Under the pieces are notes generated by a model. The model did no database searches. It was given only the letters and a program-made list of their open reading frames with translations, and had not been told where the DNA came from. Below are positions 18,942-27,742 of a DNA stretch of 64,000 nucleotides, one piece after another. Made by a program: the position numbers and the translations under genes. Positions within the stretch are counted from its first letter, which is position 1, and every line of letters starts with the position of its first letter. The DNA comes from Agarilytica rhodophyticola (lineage in GTDB: Bacteria; Pseudomonadota; Gammaproteobacteria; Pseudomonadales; Cellvibrionaceae): NCBI RefSeq assembly GCF_002157225.2, contig NZ_CP020038.1:4556501-4620500 (forward strand), given 5' to 3'.

Positions 18942-19427
18942 ATGAGTTGTTATCAAGTGACTATTATTGACAGCCCCCTCCATTCTAGTAAGGACAGTTT
19001 TGACCGAGTATCTGATGAAGATGTTATTTTCCTATACGAGAGCTTTAGAGAAAAAGCGAAACTACCTAGGCATTATGGCCTCAAGAAGCGTGTCATCGAC
19101 GCCATTACACGACGTATTCTAAACCCTGAATACAGAAAGTGGACGATACATGATGTAGCCCAAGATATAGGAACAACTAAGCGCACATTACAACGCAGGC
19201 TCAAAGGACAAAAGGCAAGTTTTAGTGCATTATATGATGAGGTACGACGATACTACGCGGTACACTACCTCCTAGAACAACATTTAACCGTTAACGATAT
19301 TAGCTATGCTCTCGGTTTTTCTAATAGGACGGGCTTATTAAGTGCATTCAAACGATGGCTAGGGATATCGCCAACGGCCTTGAAGCGATTGAAAAAAGAA
19401 GCTGTAAGAAAAAAAAATAACATGTAA
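18942..19427 (+). CDS. Small AraC-family transcription regulator (161 aa)
   Basis: The last ~100 residues form an AraC/XylS double helix-turn-helix. The first helix pair is WTIHDVAQDIGTTKRTLQRRLK and the second TVNDISYALGFSNRTGLLSAFKRWLGISP, here split as TVNDISYALGFSNRTGLL and AFKRWLGISPTALKR, including the family hallmark Gly-Phe-Ser and the final GISP. The N-terminal ~60 residues are too short for a normal ligand-binding domain, so it may sense through another protein or act constitutively. The ribosome binding site is poor. Lysines dominate the tail. Targets are unknown; the divergent lipase operon and the gene itself are the obvious candidates. Confidence 0.88.
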   Translation: MSCYQVTIIDSPLHSSKDSFDRVSDEDVIFLYESFREKAKLPRHYGLKKRVIDAITRRILNPEYRKWTIHDVAQDIGTTKRTLQRRLKGQKASFSALYDEVRRYYAVHYLLEQHLTVNDISYALGFSNRTGLLSAFKRWLGISPTALKRLKKEAVRKKNNM

Positions 19428-19737
19428 ATATAGCTTTGCCGAAGTAAATCAAGAGATATCTAATCTCCTTATATACAGCCAGCAAATTGAGTTCTCTTCT
19501 AAAGAGCTGAAGATTGTTAAATCGGCTCTTTAAAAAGCATCTACACTGTAGAGCGTAATTTACTGCGATATAAATCTTATATTTCGTAAACAGCACAATC
19601 TTTTAGTATTTACACCACTGCTTTTCTTTGGCGACCCAACTAAAGCCAATAAATTTCAACTCACTATTGTCATGCACCACTACCAAGTGTCAGTCAAGGT
19701 ACGTTGTGTTGAGCAAGTAAAACACCACAATATTAAC
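19428..19737. other. Convergent spacer with hairpin (AraC-type gene / Roadblock operon)
   Basis: Arms AAAGAGCTGA (19501-19510) and TCGGCTCTTT (19522-19531) pair with one G-U, between two converging genes. This is probably a shared terminator, though no clear U-run follows on either strand. Confidence 0.5.
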
Positions 19738-20133
19738 TTAGGGTCTTATGGCTAAGATCTCTTCAGATAAACGTTTGATAGCAAATCGTGCTGTGGCTAG
19801 CATCATATCAGATTGAGCCGCGACCATCAGAACACAAGATAAATGTAAATAACGTGTGTTGATAAGCAGAATATGACCACCAGCGGTTTCTACCGTTGTC
19901 ATTTGAAATTCTTGCTTAATAATTTTTTTAGCAGAAGCATTGCTCAAAGAACATAAAGAGCTAGCAATAGCTGCAACTTTATCTGATTCAATATCAAGCG
20001 TTTTGGCTGCAAAAGTCTTGATGCTAAAACCGTCCACAGTGCACAAACTAATTAATTGAATTTCACTGTGGCTAGCAGCTAATTTTTTTATACAATCAAG
20101 TAATTCAGGCTTTATTGTAATTTTGGTCTTCAT
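19738..20133 (-). CDS. Roadblock/LC7 domain protein (131 aa), MglB-like
   Basis: The protein matches the Roadblock/LC7 fold. It has an N-terminal helix, LISLCTVDGFSIKTFA (strand-turn-strand with the DG turn), DKVAAIASSLCSLSNASAKK (central helix) and a second sheet GGHILLINTRYLHLSCVLMVA. A closing helix follows. Such proteins dimerise and act as partners or GAPs of MglA-type GTPases. It is the last gene of a four-gene operon and starts 10 bp after the GTPase gene. This copy has the more canonical Roadblock features of the two in the operon. Confidence 0.85.
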   Translation of the reverse strand: MKTKITIKPELLDCIKKLAASHSEIQLISLCTVDGFSIKTFAAKTLDIESDKVAAIASSLCSLSNASAKKIIKQEFQMTTVETAGGHILLINTRYLHLSCVLMVAAQSDMMLATARFAIKRLSEEILAIRP

Positions 20134-20143
20134 GGTAAAGTAA

Positions 20144-20680
20144 TTAACTAGAATATTTATTTATTGCATTAAAAGAGTGTAAGAGGCTCATGGCTGATGT
20201 TTTGTTTCTTGCATCAATATTTATAATAGGAGCAACTATATGGTGATGGTCTAGCATAGAGCGAATCTCGACTCCCAGGGCAACCAAGTCTCCTTTATCT
20301 GCATTTTCACAGTGAGTAATACCGACAACACATGCCGTTTTCATTTTATGAGGACAGAAAAATGACAATAGTTTATCTAGATTATTATAATTTGGTGATT
20401 CGCCGAATTTGATAAGAAACAAGATTCCCCATAGTGATGTATTAACAAACTCCCAAAGGAAAGAATAACGTTCTTGGCCAGGAACCCCATACAAACCTAA
20501 GGCGGTATCATCCCCCAAGGTAATGCGACCGTAATCAATACCAATTGTCGTAAATTGTTTGCCAATATCAATACTAGACTCAGCTTCTGTTTGAAGGGGG
20601 CTAATTTCACTGAGAGTATTAATAAGCTCCGTTTTACCTGCACCAATTTCTCCTACAATTGCCAGCTTTTTATAATTCAT
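20144..20680 (-). CDS. Ras-like small GTPase (178 aa), SRPRB/MglA-related
   Basis: This single-domain GTPase has a P-loop GEIGAGKT (residues 10-17), a switch-I threonine in [10 protein letters not shown] (about 42-51) and a switch-[12 protein letters not shown] (about 64-73). The usual DxxG is GVPG, as in many bacterial Ras-like proteins. The G4 position reads THCENAD in place of NKxD (about 123-129) and G5 resembles IDARNK. It belongs to the stand-alone bacterial small GTPases that pair with Roadblock proteins. It lies 5 bp after the BLUF gene and 10 bp before a Roadblock gene. It probably switches a cell-polarity, motility or other cytoplasmic process; the effector is not in the operon. Confidence 0.88.
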   Translation of the reverse strand: MNYKKLAIVGEIGAGKTELINTLSEISPLQTEAESSIDIGKQFTTIGIDYGRITLGDDTALGLYGVPGQERYSFLWEFVNTSLWGILFLIKFGESPNYNNLDKLLSFFCPHKMKTACVVGITHCENADKGDLVALGVEIRSMLDHHHIVAPIINIDARNKTSAMSLLHSFNAINKYSS

Positions 20681-20685
20681 TCATC

Positions 20686-21441
20686 TTATCCAAGCCGCAA
20701 AAAATTTTTCATCTTTGAGTAAAAGCTATCTGAAGTATTTGAGTGTCTGTAGTTTTGCTTATTTACAATACTACTCACACGCAAAATATCCAATGTATCG
20801 AACTGCTCTAAAATGCCATCAAGCTTGTTTTTATCGCCGAATTCACCACTAAGTATAATATCATCATAGGCATAAGAACCGCTGGTCAAACGAGCACTCA
20901 ACTCCATAACACAAGGAGATTGTTCAACATGATTGAAATCCGGCCAGGATATGAGCGTTATATGCTTACCATGGTATGGGCTTTTAGAGAATTTTTGATG
21001 GGGAAGAGACAAATCGTAAAAGGTATTAAGTAAGGAGAGTTGTTGGTTAGAGAATTTAGAAATAACACTCGAATACTTAGTAATAAACCTTTCAATCTCT
21101 TTATCTTTTTGTACAAGCGTCACTAAACGCATGCTTTTTTTCGCAAAAGACCTTTGCGAAATATCCATATCAATTAGCGTATGGATATCACTGTGACGTT
21201 TATCGGCCTGAATATTACGATAGAGCTGGTTAACTTCGTTGTTACCCCCTTCTATAATTTGAAGGTAAAAACTATTTTTAAATGCTAAAACCCCCGTAAC
21301 ATCAAAACGCGCATTAAACTTGCGAGCGCTCATATAAATATCTGAGAGCCCTTCAGGTACAGCGGCACCGTTGCTTGTACTAACAACGCGACTGATATAC
21401 ATGATACATTTCATAGCTTGTTCTGTATTGATAGGACTCAT
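20686..21441 (-). CDS. BLUF-domain blue-light sensor (251 aa)
   Basis: Residues 10-105 form a BLUF domain that binds FAD. It has KCIMYISR (Tyr15 at the photoactive tyrosine position), KFNARFDVTGVLAF (Asn43 contacting flavin) and FYLQIIEGG (Gln61, the switching glutamine). DKRHSDIHTLI and RSFAKKSMRL follow, with the semi-conserved Met104. Lys102 replaces the semi-conserved Trp. After about residue 110 comes a C-terminal region of roughly 140 residues that I do not recognise, not EAL, GGDEF or a cyclase. A start at Met10 (21414) would match usual BLUF lengths. The gene sits between two Roadblock genes and a GTPase gene, implying that light regulates the GTPase module. Confidence 0.88.
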   Translation of the reverse strand: MSPINTEQAMKCIMYISRVVSTSNGAAVPEGLSDIYMSARKFNARFDVTGVLAFKNSFYLQIIEGGNNEVNQLYRNIQADKRHSDIHTLIDMDISQRSFAKKSMRLVTLVQKDKEIERFITKYSSVISKFSNQQLSLLNTFYDLSLPHQKFSKSPYHGKHITLISWPDFNHVEQSPCVMELSARLTSGSYAYDDIILSGEFGDKNKLDGILEQFDTLDILRVSSIVNKQNYRHSNTSDSFYSKMKNFLRLG

Positions 21442-21461
21442 GATAGGAGTCTAGCTTGCAA

Positions 21462-21821
21462 CTATATCGTCATAGTTTCCTCGATCGATTTAACCTTATG
21501 ACGAGCCAGAGCAAGATTAGATTTAACTTTATCAAGAACAAGATAAATGAATATACCTTCATGCTTCGCAGCTGGACGAATGATATGAAATTGTTCATCA
21601 AGTGTAATAAGAATATCATCGATACTGCCTTCGATACCGAGTGACTTCATAGTTTTCATTTTGGCTTTAACAACTTCAGAGTTACCTGCTGCCGCTAATT
21701 CTAAGTCCACACCGCTGCCCAAAGCTCCTAATGACATACCCGATGTATAGTCGACAACACACGCCCCCATCGCACCATCGATTGAAAGAAGCTCATTTAG
21801 ACTATCATTTATATTAAGCAT
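21462..21821 (-). CDS. Roadblock/LC7-like protein (119 aa), first gene of light-GTPase operon
   Basis: The sequence follows the Roadblock/LC7 pattern: an N-terminal helix LNELLSIDG, strands GACVVDYTSGMSLG, a helix DLELAAAGNSEVVKAKMKTM, then DDILITLDEQFHIIRP and IFIYLVLDK, and a C-terminal helix. Related proteins report as 'DUF2173-like' or 'Roadblock'; I rely on the pattern only. It starts the operon, with GGGCGGA upstream of the ATG, and ends 20 bp before the BLUF gene. Two different Roadblock proteins in one operon suggest either a heterodimer or separate partners for the GTPase and for the sensor. Confidence 0.75.
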   Translation of the reverse strand: MLNINDSLNELLSIDGAMGACVVDYTSGMSLGALGSGVDLELAAAGNSEVVKAKMKTMKSLGIEGSIDDILITLDEQFHIIRPAAKHEGIFIYLVLDKVKSNLALARHKVKSIEETMTI

Positions 21822-22699
21822 ATTAATCCGCCCTTAATTTTCCTTTAGGTGCCATCCTACTTTGTAAAGATATTATTTGTAAAGATGATTAAATAAATAT
21901 TTTTTATTTAATCACTCATAATTAAATATTATTAGAAAGCTAAAACCACTATCAAAAGAAGAAACACCTTATGAAACATATCGCTACATACTGAATAATC
22001 ATAATTTTCTGGAAATACAAGCAAATATGCGAGTAATCACTAGCAAGCTTAGGCACTCAAACGACGAACTTACTGAGGAATAGCGCATTGTAATATGCTC
22101 CAAACTAATCACCACCGGCTTTGAGAAAATAATAGCGTTCCTAACATTATGGCAAACAGTCTATTTATGAGAATAAAATATGAAAACTAAAGAGGAATGT
22201 ATGTGATGGAGTTAATACCGATTAACCTACACTTTATAAAGTTTAGTATTGATGCTGAAGGTTTTCATAACCAAACAAATGATGAGTTATGAGAAAACTC
22301 TCAGCGCATATGCTCCTGATTGATATTACCCGTGCATTTGAATCAAGGCCTGTCAAAAAATTCCTCATCAGGTCACTACCCATTTTCTCATCATCATAAT
22401 TAAGGGAAAAGTTAATAAAAAAACATGAATAATAAAATTCAGCAGATAAAGATTAATATTGCTTGCTAACTTTTATTCGAAGCCCAATAAAATCACTTTT
22501 TATTTAAATACAAATAAAAAGGAAATTGGGTTTATTGAGTAATAGAGAATATCTCTCGTATTATTCAATAAAAACTCCCGATAATATACTTAACCGAACG
22601 CGATTGATGTCGAGAATACCTCTTCATCAGGATATTAAATATTTAAATAATATCTTGATCAAGAGGGTCGTGGCGAAATGTTCGGTCTATTTTCGAAGC
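21822..22699. other. AT-rich spacer upstream of the BLUF/GTPase operon, with long hairpin
   Basis: About 880 bp without a supported gene. It must carry the operon promoter near its left end. TTATTGAGTAATA (22532-22544) and TATTATTCAATAA (22559-22571) pair with one G-U, and the loop itself contains AGAGA/TCTCT, giving a long stem about 130 bp past the stop of the lyase-like gene. It may terminate that gene, but no U-run follows. Confidence 0.5.
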
Positions 22700-25600
22700 T
22701 TAATTAAACCCAACAGAGATTCTCCCACTGCCAGAAAAACCTTCCCCCAAATCTCGCGCAGTATATGTGCCTGGAGCAAGAGCAACACCATCGACAATAA
22801 CATGACGAAATTGGTGACTACGCCCGTTCAAATCAAAGGTTCCTTGAGAACTCACACTAAGCTTCTCGCCATCAATAATATCAAAACCGAAACTCGCGGT
22901 GGTGCTTCTTCCCACCTGTAAAAATCCATTCCAGTCACCGCTGGCAAAATGAACCTCTATGCCAAAAGCATAAATGGGCCCACTACCTATTAAGGAACCT
23001 GTAAAGTTGAGCACACCACTACCGCTTATCGTCATGCCATCGTCCTCAACCCAAACTCCGCCCTTCCATAAATAAGTACGGGCACCACTACCAAACACTA
23101 AGCTTCCGCCATCAAAGATAGTTCGTTTAATATCAAACTCTGCATTATCCTTTGCTTTTAAAAGAAGAGTTCCGCCATCGATGATTTTTAAATAGTCTCC
23201 AGGGAAAATGGGCTTATCATTGGTTGGCGTCCTCAAAATACTCCCTCCTCTTGTGAGACGAGACACCGCGTAAACCTTGCCTGCTCTCGCTGCCTGGCCG
23301 TCTTCCCAAATATCGGGGTTATTCCATGAGGTTCCGAAGGGGCTATTGCCAACTAATTCCACCACATTGCCACCTTCACCCTGAAGGAACATCTCGTAAC
23401 TGCTATTGGTCGTGTTATTGCGTATTCTCACCGTTGCCCGGTGCTTTTTATCAGAGCTTGGGGCGAAACGCACTGTAAATGTAGTGTTATCGCCACCTAC
23501 CAATGTTGTTTGGCTGACGTTATCAACTACAGAAAAAGCACTATCACCATCTATTTCAATGAGAGGTGAGCCACTCAGCTGCAGCGGCGTTTGATTGACA
23601 TTAGTAATGGTAAAGGTACGTTGTTCTGCGCTACCGAGAGTCACGTGACCGAAGTTAACATCACCCGTGACCTGCATATCTGGATGGCCGACCAGATCGG
23701 AGAAAGACGCCCAGCCATTATCATGATCTGCCGAGCGGTCACTGATAATCACAAAAGCATGCTGACCCGGCGCAAGCTCAGCTTGTCTCGGTACAGACGT
23801 GTGAAATTCAGGTCTACCAAATAGGCCATCGGATATCACAAATGAGTCACGACCACTCGGCAGTTGATTTCGGGTGATGTTCACAGTGCGATCATTTTCG
23901 TCGGCATTCAGCCATATTTGGAACGAACGCGTCCGCCCCTCAACCTGTAAACCGAGGAGTTGGCGATCACCCAGGACATCAATCTGGGTAAATTCATCCT
24001 CTACCCAGGTAGGACGCACTTCAACCACAAAACGATACTCGACATTACTAGGATAGGTTTTTTCAGAACCTGTATTCTCTGGCGCAACGGGCTCACTGTC
24101 ACGGTCGCTAAAAGTGAGCTCTGTCGCAGGAAATTTGCTTACACGATAAGGCAGCAGCACACCGCTGATACTACTATAATTGTGATCGTGAATAATGATG
24201 TCCAACTGTCCGTAGCGATAATGACTACTGCTAACCTTCTCCAGTTTTTTTAGTACTTTAGCCCCCGTACTTCCGCCCGAAATTAGTCGAAGCACACCTT
24301 GCACCGCCCTACCTTTAGGGTTTTCGACCCTAGGTGTAGTAGAAACAAGCCCCAACATTCTATCTGGGAGACCTAGCCACAATTGTCGACTATTCCAGTC
24401 AGAGCGAGGACCAGCATAGGCCCCTCTTGATTGTTTAAGCCCATGAACAGCGGTACTGATACTGTAATCCCTCGATATAGTACTCGCTGTGACTTCTTTA
24501 TCGGTAAGCCTCGCAAATCGGTGATTATCCCCTTCGTCCTCCGCTGTGATTAGCACCTTTGGCGTGACTTCAGCGAGAATGGAATTAAGTTGACCATCGC
24601 CGGGATCAACGGTCATTGCACCAACCAATGTTGTATAGCCCTCCTTCCAAGGCCTAAACGAGCCTGAATGAGTGAAATCTCCGTACCAAGATCGTGCACC
24701 ACCAATATTACGATCTGGAATGGTATAATTTTCAGGTAGCGGTAGCGAAGGAATAGCTGGGTCGTACCAAACAGCGGCATCGATACCATTAGGCCTACCG
24801 GAGACTCCTCCTGTAAGCTCTCGGTTACGGTCGAGCTGACCACGTACATAAGGGTTTTGACTCAAGCTGGCCACCGACTCGGTACCAGCCTCAACTCCTT
24901 TCTGTATATTCCAGCGAAATGCTTTGTCAAAAGGTGAACTCCACCACTCTTCGGTACGACCTGTGGTAGGGCCTTTCCACTGACTTTTTTCAAGCGCCTC
25001 TCTAAGTGGTTGATAACCCGTTTGCTCATAAATTTGCATCCATTGAGAAGACACAACATTGTGGTAGTTGACGGAGGGGCGATCGTCACCGTGATAGGGC
25101 ATTGCACCATCCGGGCGCTGCATGCGAATAACACGATCAATACGTGTTAATATTCGATCAACAATACTATGATCATTTAGATAAAGGCCGATGTTAAGAT
25201 TACCGACCATAAAAGCGGTCTCTATATTATAATTCCAAGGAGCTCTCCAAGAATTCACTCCACCTCTAGGACGCACTAACTGCATCATGTTATCCCAAGT
25301 TCGTTTCTGACTCGGCAACAATAGACCAGGATATAACTCAGCAATCTCATAAAACGCAGAGAAAGCGTATTCATAAGCAAATTGATCTCTCCATTGATTA
25401 TGTTCAGACACAGGCTCGTAATAATTAATCGTTATTAAGTCAGCAAAAGTGTGCATGCGCCTCAGAGCTCTTTTAATTAACTCAGGATTGTGGCGCATGG
25501 GGCTTTGCGAGTGGGCAAATAACCAGAAATATCGTCTTGATAGCGATGCTACTGTTCTCGAATAATGGCTTCTAGATGAGTCGATAACAGGATCATCTAA

Positions 25601-26194
25601 AGTGACCCTGCCAAACTCTACATCTTCATTAGCAAGCGCACGCTCAGCGCCATGAACCATATCATCTAAATAGGGATTATTATTCGGTGAGCGAAGCTTA
25701 CCAAAACCGGATAGGTGAGAAGCTTCAGGGTTAGGATGGGTAAAATCGATTGCGGATTGATAAATAGCGTTAGCCACATCTAAATACATCTCGGTAGCAG
25801 CTTGCTCATGCCCTGCCTCCACAGCATAATTAGCCCGCTCCATTGCCAACTCTAACACGACTTTTTTCACCTGTTGCGCCGCTGTAGTTTCTTCTAGTCC
25901 ATCAACTAATTCAGAAAGTCGCTGCGTATTGTTGGGGTCTACTGTATTATCCACTGCATCAGAAATTGAAATTGATATCAATTCAGGATCGATCAATGGA
26001 AGGGGCATCGGCTCCGGATCAGGTATCACTGCACCTTCAACATCTATAGTGTCGAAATTATTGTCACTATCAGAATTACTAGCGACTCTACTAGATATCT
26101 GCGGACTGAGCATGTCTGATGTTTCCTCATTACACCCTGTCAACAGTGAAAAAAATATAAAGATAATTAATATAAGAATTGGCTGGGAGCCCAT
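22700..26194 (-). CDS. Large lipoprotein with polysaccharide-lyase-like toroid and choice-of-anchor domain
   Basis: The 1164-residue protein starts with a lipoprotein signal (FFSLLTGC, lipobox Cys about 21) and a Ser/Asp-rich linker. Residues ~110-470 look like an alpha/alpha toroid of polysaccharide lyases, with WRAPWNYNIETAFMVGN and RPDGAMPYHGDDRPSVNYHN carrying the Asn, His and Tyr expected of a catalytic site. A beta-sheet domain follows (about 500-810). A choice-of-anchor-D/HYDIN-like Ig domain lies at about 830-940 (VNFGHVTLGSAEQRTFTITN). The C-terminus is Gly/Asp-rich and beta-solenoid-like. It probably degrades an acidic polysaccharide at the cell surface. The family (alginate-, glucuronan- or chondroitin-type) cannot be fixed by eye. 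Confidence 0.7.
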   Translation of the reverse strand: MGSQPILILIIFIFFSLLTGCNEETSDMLSPQISSRVASNSDSDNNFDTIDVEGAVIPDPEPMPLPLIDPELISISISDAVDNTVDPNNTQRLSELVDGLEETTAAQQVKKVVLELAMERANYAVEAGHEQAATEMYLDVANAIYQSAIDFTHPNPEASHLSGFGKLRSPNNNPYLDDMVHGAERALANEDVEFGRVTLDDPVIDSSRSHYSRTVASLSRRYFWLFAHSQSPMRHNPELIKRALRRMHTFADLITINYYEPVSEHNQWRDQFAYEYAFSAFYEIAELYPGLLLPSQKRTWDNMMQLVRPRGGVNSWRAPWNYNIETAFMVGNLNIGLYLNDHSIVDRILTRIDRVIRMQRPDGAMPYHGDDRPSVNYHNVVSSQWMQIYEQTGYQPLREALEKSQWKGPTTGRTEEWWSSPFDKAFRWNIQKGVEAGTESVASLSQNPYVRGQLDRNRELTGGVSGRPNGIDAAVWYDPAIPSLPLPENYTIPDRNIGGARSWYGDFTHSGSFRPWKEGYTTLVGAMTVDPGDGQLNSILAEVTPKVLITAEDEGDNHRFARLTDKEVTASTISRDYSISTAVHGLKQSRGAYAGPRSDWNSRQLWLGLPDRMLGLVSTTPRVENPKGRAVQGVLRLISGGSTGAKVLKKLEKVSSSHYRYGQLDIIIHDHNYSSISGVLLPYRVSKFPATELTFSDRDSEPVAPENTGSEKTYPSNVEYRFVVEVRPTWVEDEFTQIDVLGDRQLLGLQVEGRTRSFQIWLNADENDRTVNITRNQLPSGRDSFVISDGLFGRPEFHTSVPRQAELAPGQHAFVIISDRSADHDNGWASFSDLVGHPDMQVTGDVNFGHVTLGSAEQRTFTITNVNQTPLQLSGSPLIEIDGDSAFSVVDNVSQTTLVGGDNTTFTVRFAPSSDKKHRATVRIRNNTTNSSYEMFLQGEGGNVVELVGNSPFGTSWNNPDIWEDGQAARAGKVYAVSRLTRGGSILRTPTNDKPIFPGDYLKIIDGGTLLLKAKDNAEFDIKRTIFDGGSLVFGSGARTYLWKGGVWVEDDGMTISGSGVLNFTGSLIGSGPIYAFGIEVHFASGDWNGFLQVGRSTTASFGFDIIDGEKLSVSSQGTFDLNGRSHQFRHVIVDGVALAPGTYTARDLGEGFSGSGRISVGFN

Positions 26195-27742
26195 AAACAG
26201 TCTCGACCCTTTTTAAAATATATCGGTTTTATTAATACTTTGATAAAGATAAGAAAACACTTTATGCATGTACTTCTGTATTCACACAAAAAGATACGCT
26301 AAAGTAAAAACATCCATACATCTCATCGTAATGCGGAAAGCAGGAAACTCGAAATACCTTATGACACTGCGCAAACTTTTGCTTGATGCAAGCTCACGAT
26401 ATTTTCTGCATGCAGTGAAATCCTACATTTAAAGTCATACTTTTCAAACCATACGTACAACTTTTCTTAGAACCTATGAAGTGTTTTGAGAGTTTTATCT
26501 CATTGTCATGCTAAAGTTCGACGAGTAATCCTAGAAGTTGCTGTTTTATGAGAACAATATATGTATTAAATACACTCAGTTGCTTACTAATAAAAACAAT
26601 ATCACTACGTGAAACAGTATTTCTATATAACTCGTTTATCTGAATATTATCGAAGTAAATACTATTCTTTATAGCTATCAATAATTTCATCACATCATTT
26701 AAACTTAATTTAAATCAATCTTACCGACATATAAAATAAAGTAACGACTGATATGAGTATGAAAGACCGGAAGGGTTTTAACGAACTTTAAGAACCATAC
26801 TACGCTTCTAATAAGGAAGAAAATAGAATGCAATTAAGCACAAATATTAAACCAAGATATATATCGAAGTAGCTTTTAATACAACCAAAGAAAAAGCAAA
26901 GTAAAATACTAAAAAAAGAGAAGCTATATAAATACAGTAAAATATATGGCACAAAGAAGAGTAAGCACTTAACAACATCAAAATTAAATGAGCTACATAA
27001 ACACCGCAGCATTATAAAATTCAGAATACTAGAAACAAATACTGCAGTCATTATTTTAGATTTTTTTAAAAAGGTTGGTATAAAGCTATATTTATCTCTA
27101 AAAACGGAATGAATAATATATTACTTAGGGCTTTCCAACTTAATAATATAAGTTTGCAAGGGTTAACTTACTATTAAATACAAACCTTTGAACGACTTCT
27201 TCATCTTGACTCTATTTTACACAACAACCCAGCATCCATGGAGTGATATATAATATGTTTACTAATTCTAGGTCGATATAATTTTTTCCCAATAGCAACC
27301 CAAACTCAGCTAACTTAAATTATATCATTTAACATTTTCTCTTCTTTGTCTATCTTCTCGAACTAAACATCGATTATAAATCTAAATAAACCAGACAACT
27401 CTACCACATCATTTTGCATTACAAGCAAGTGCTATTTTTCTTGATTTTAGTATATTTATTTTCTGCGAGCGCAAAAAACTATAAAATTATTTCTCTTTAA
27501 TATTTAATCCCAAAAGTTTCCGACTGAGGCTTTATTAATTTCTGCGCCATCATAAACAGCCCCCAATTTTTTGGGGGCTTCAACATGCAATAAATTTGAA
27601 AGCGCTTCGAAAGAATTTGATTTTTTGGTCTATACAAAACAGCTATAGACAAGTAAAAAAATATACGTCACCATAATTTAAGACGACAAATATTAAAAAT
27701 TTTCGATACGTTTTTTCTTTAAAAAATTAACTTGGATGGATA
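26195..27742. other. Long AT-rich gene desert with one strong hairpin
   Basis: About 1.5 kb with very high AT and no credible gene. The two frames of 60 and 83 codons at 26511-26693 and 26800-27051 (minus) are low-complexity and hydrophobic, as AT-rich DNA gives by chance. A GC-rich hairpin stands at 27558-27579 and a LacI-type operator-like palindrome at about 27597-27611. Confidence 0.5.
27558..27579. terminator. Strong orphan stem-loop, terminator-like
   Basis: AGCCCCC (27558-27564) and GGGGGCT (27573-27579) pair perfectly around a T-rich loop AATTTTTT. No gene ends nearby: the next gene starts 164 bp downstream and none lies within 1.3 kb upstream. It may end an unannotated small RNA. 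Confidence 0.6.

Noticed and set aside
20144-20680. Elongation-factor or Era-type GTPase
   Set aside because: Short single domain with GxPGQERY and a Roadblock partner gene fits Ras-like/MglA-type GTPases better than translational or Era GTPases.
22526-22921. 131-codon plus-strand frame
   Set aside because: It overlaps the 3' end of the lyase-like gene and a hairpin, with low-complexity content and no family resemblance.
26511-26693. 60-codon frame (minus strand)
   Set aside because: AT-rich chance frame without context or recognisable motif.
26800-27051. 83-codon hydrophobic frame (minus strand)
   Set aside because: Phe/Leu/Ser-rich translation of AT-rich DNA without a ribosome binding site or signal architecture; likely chance.
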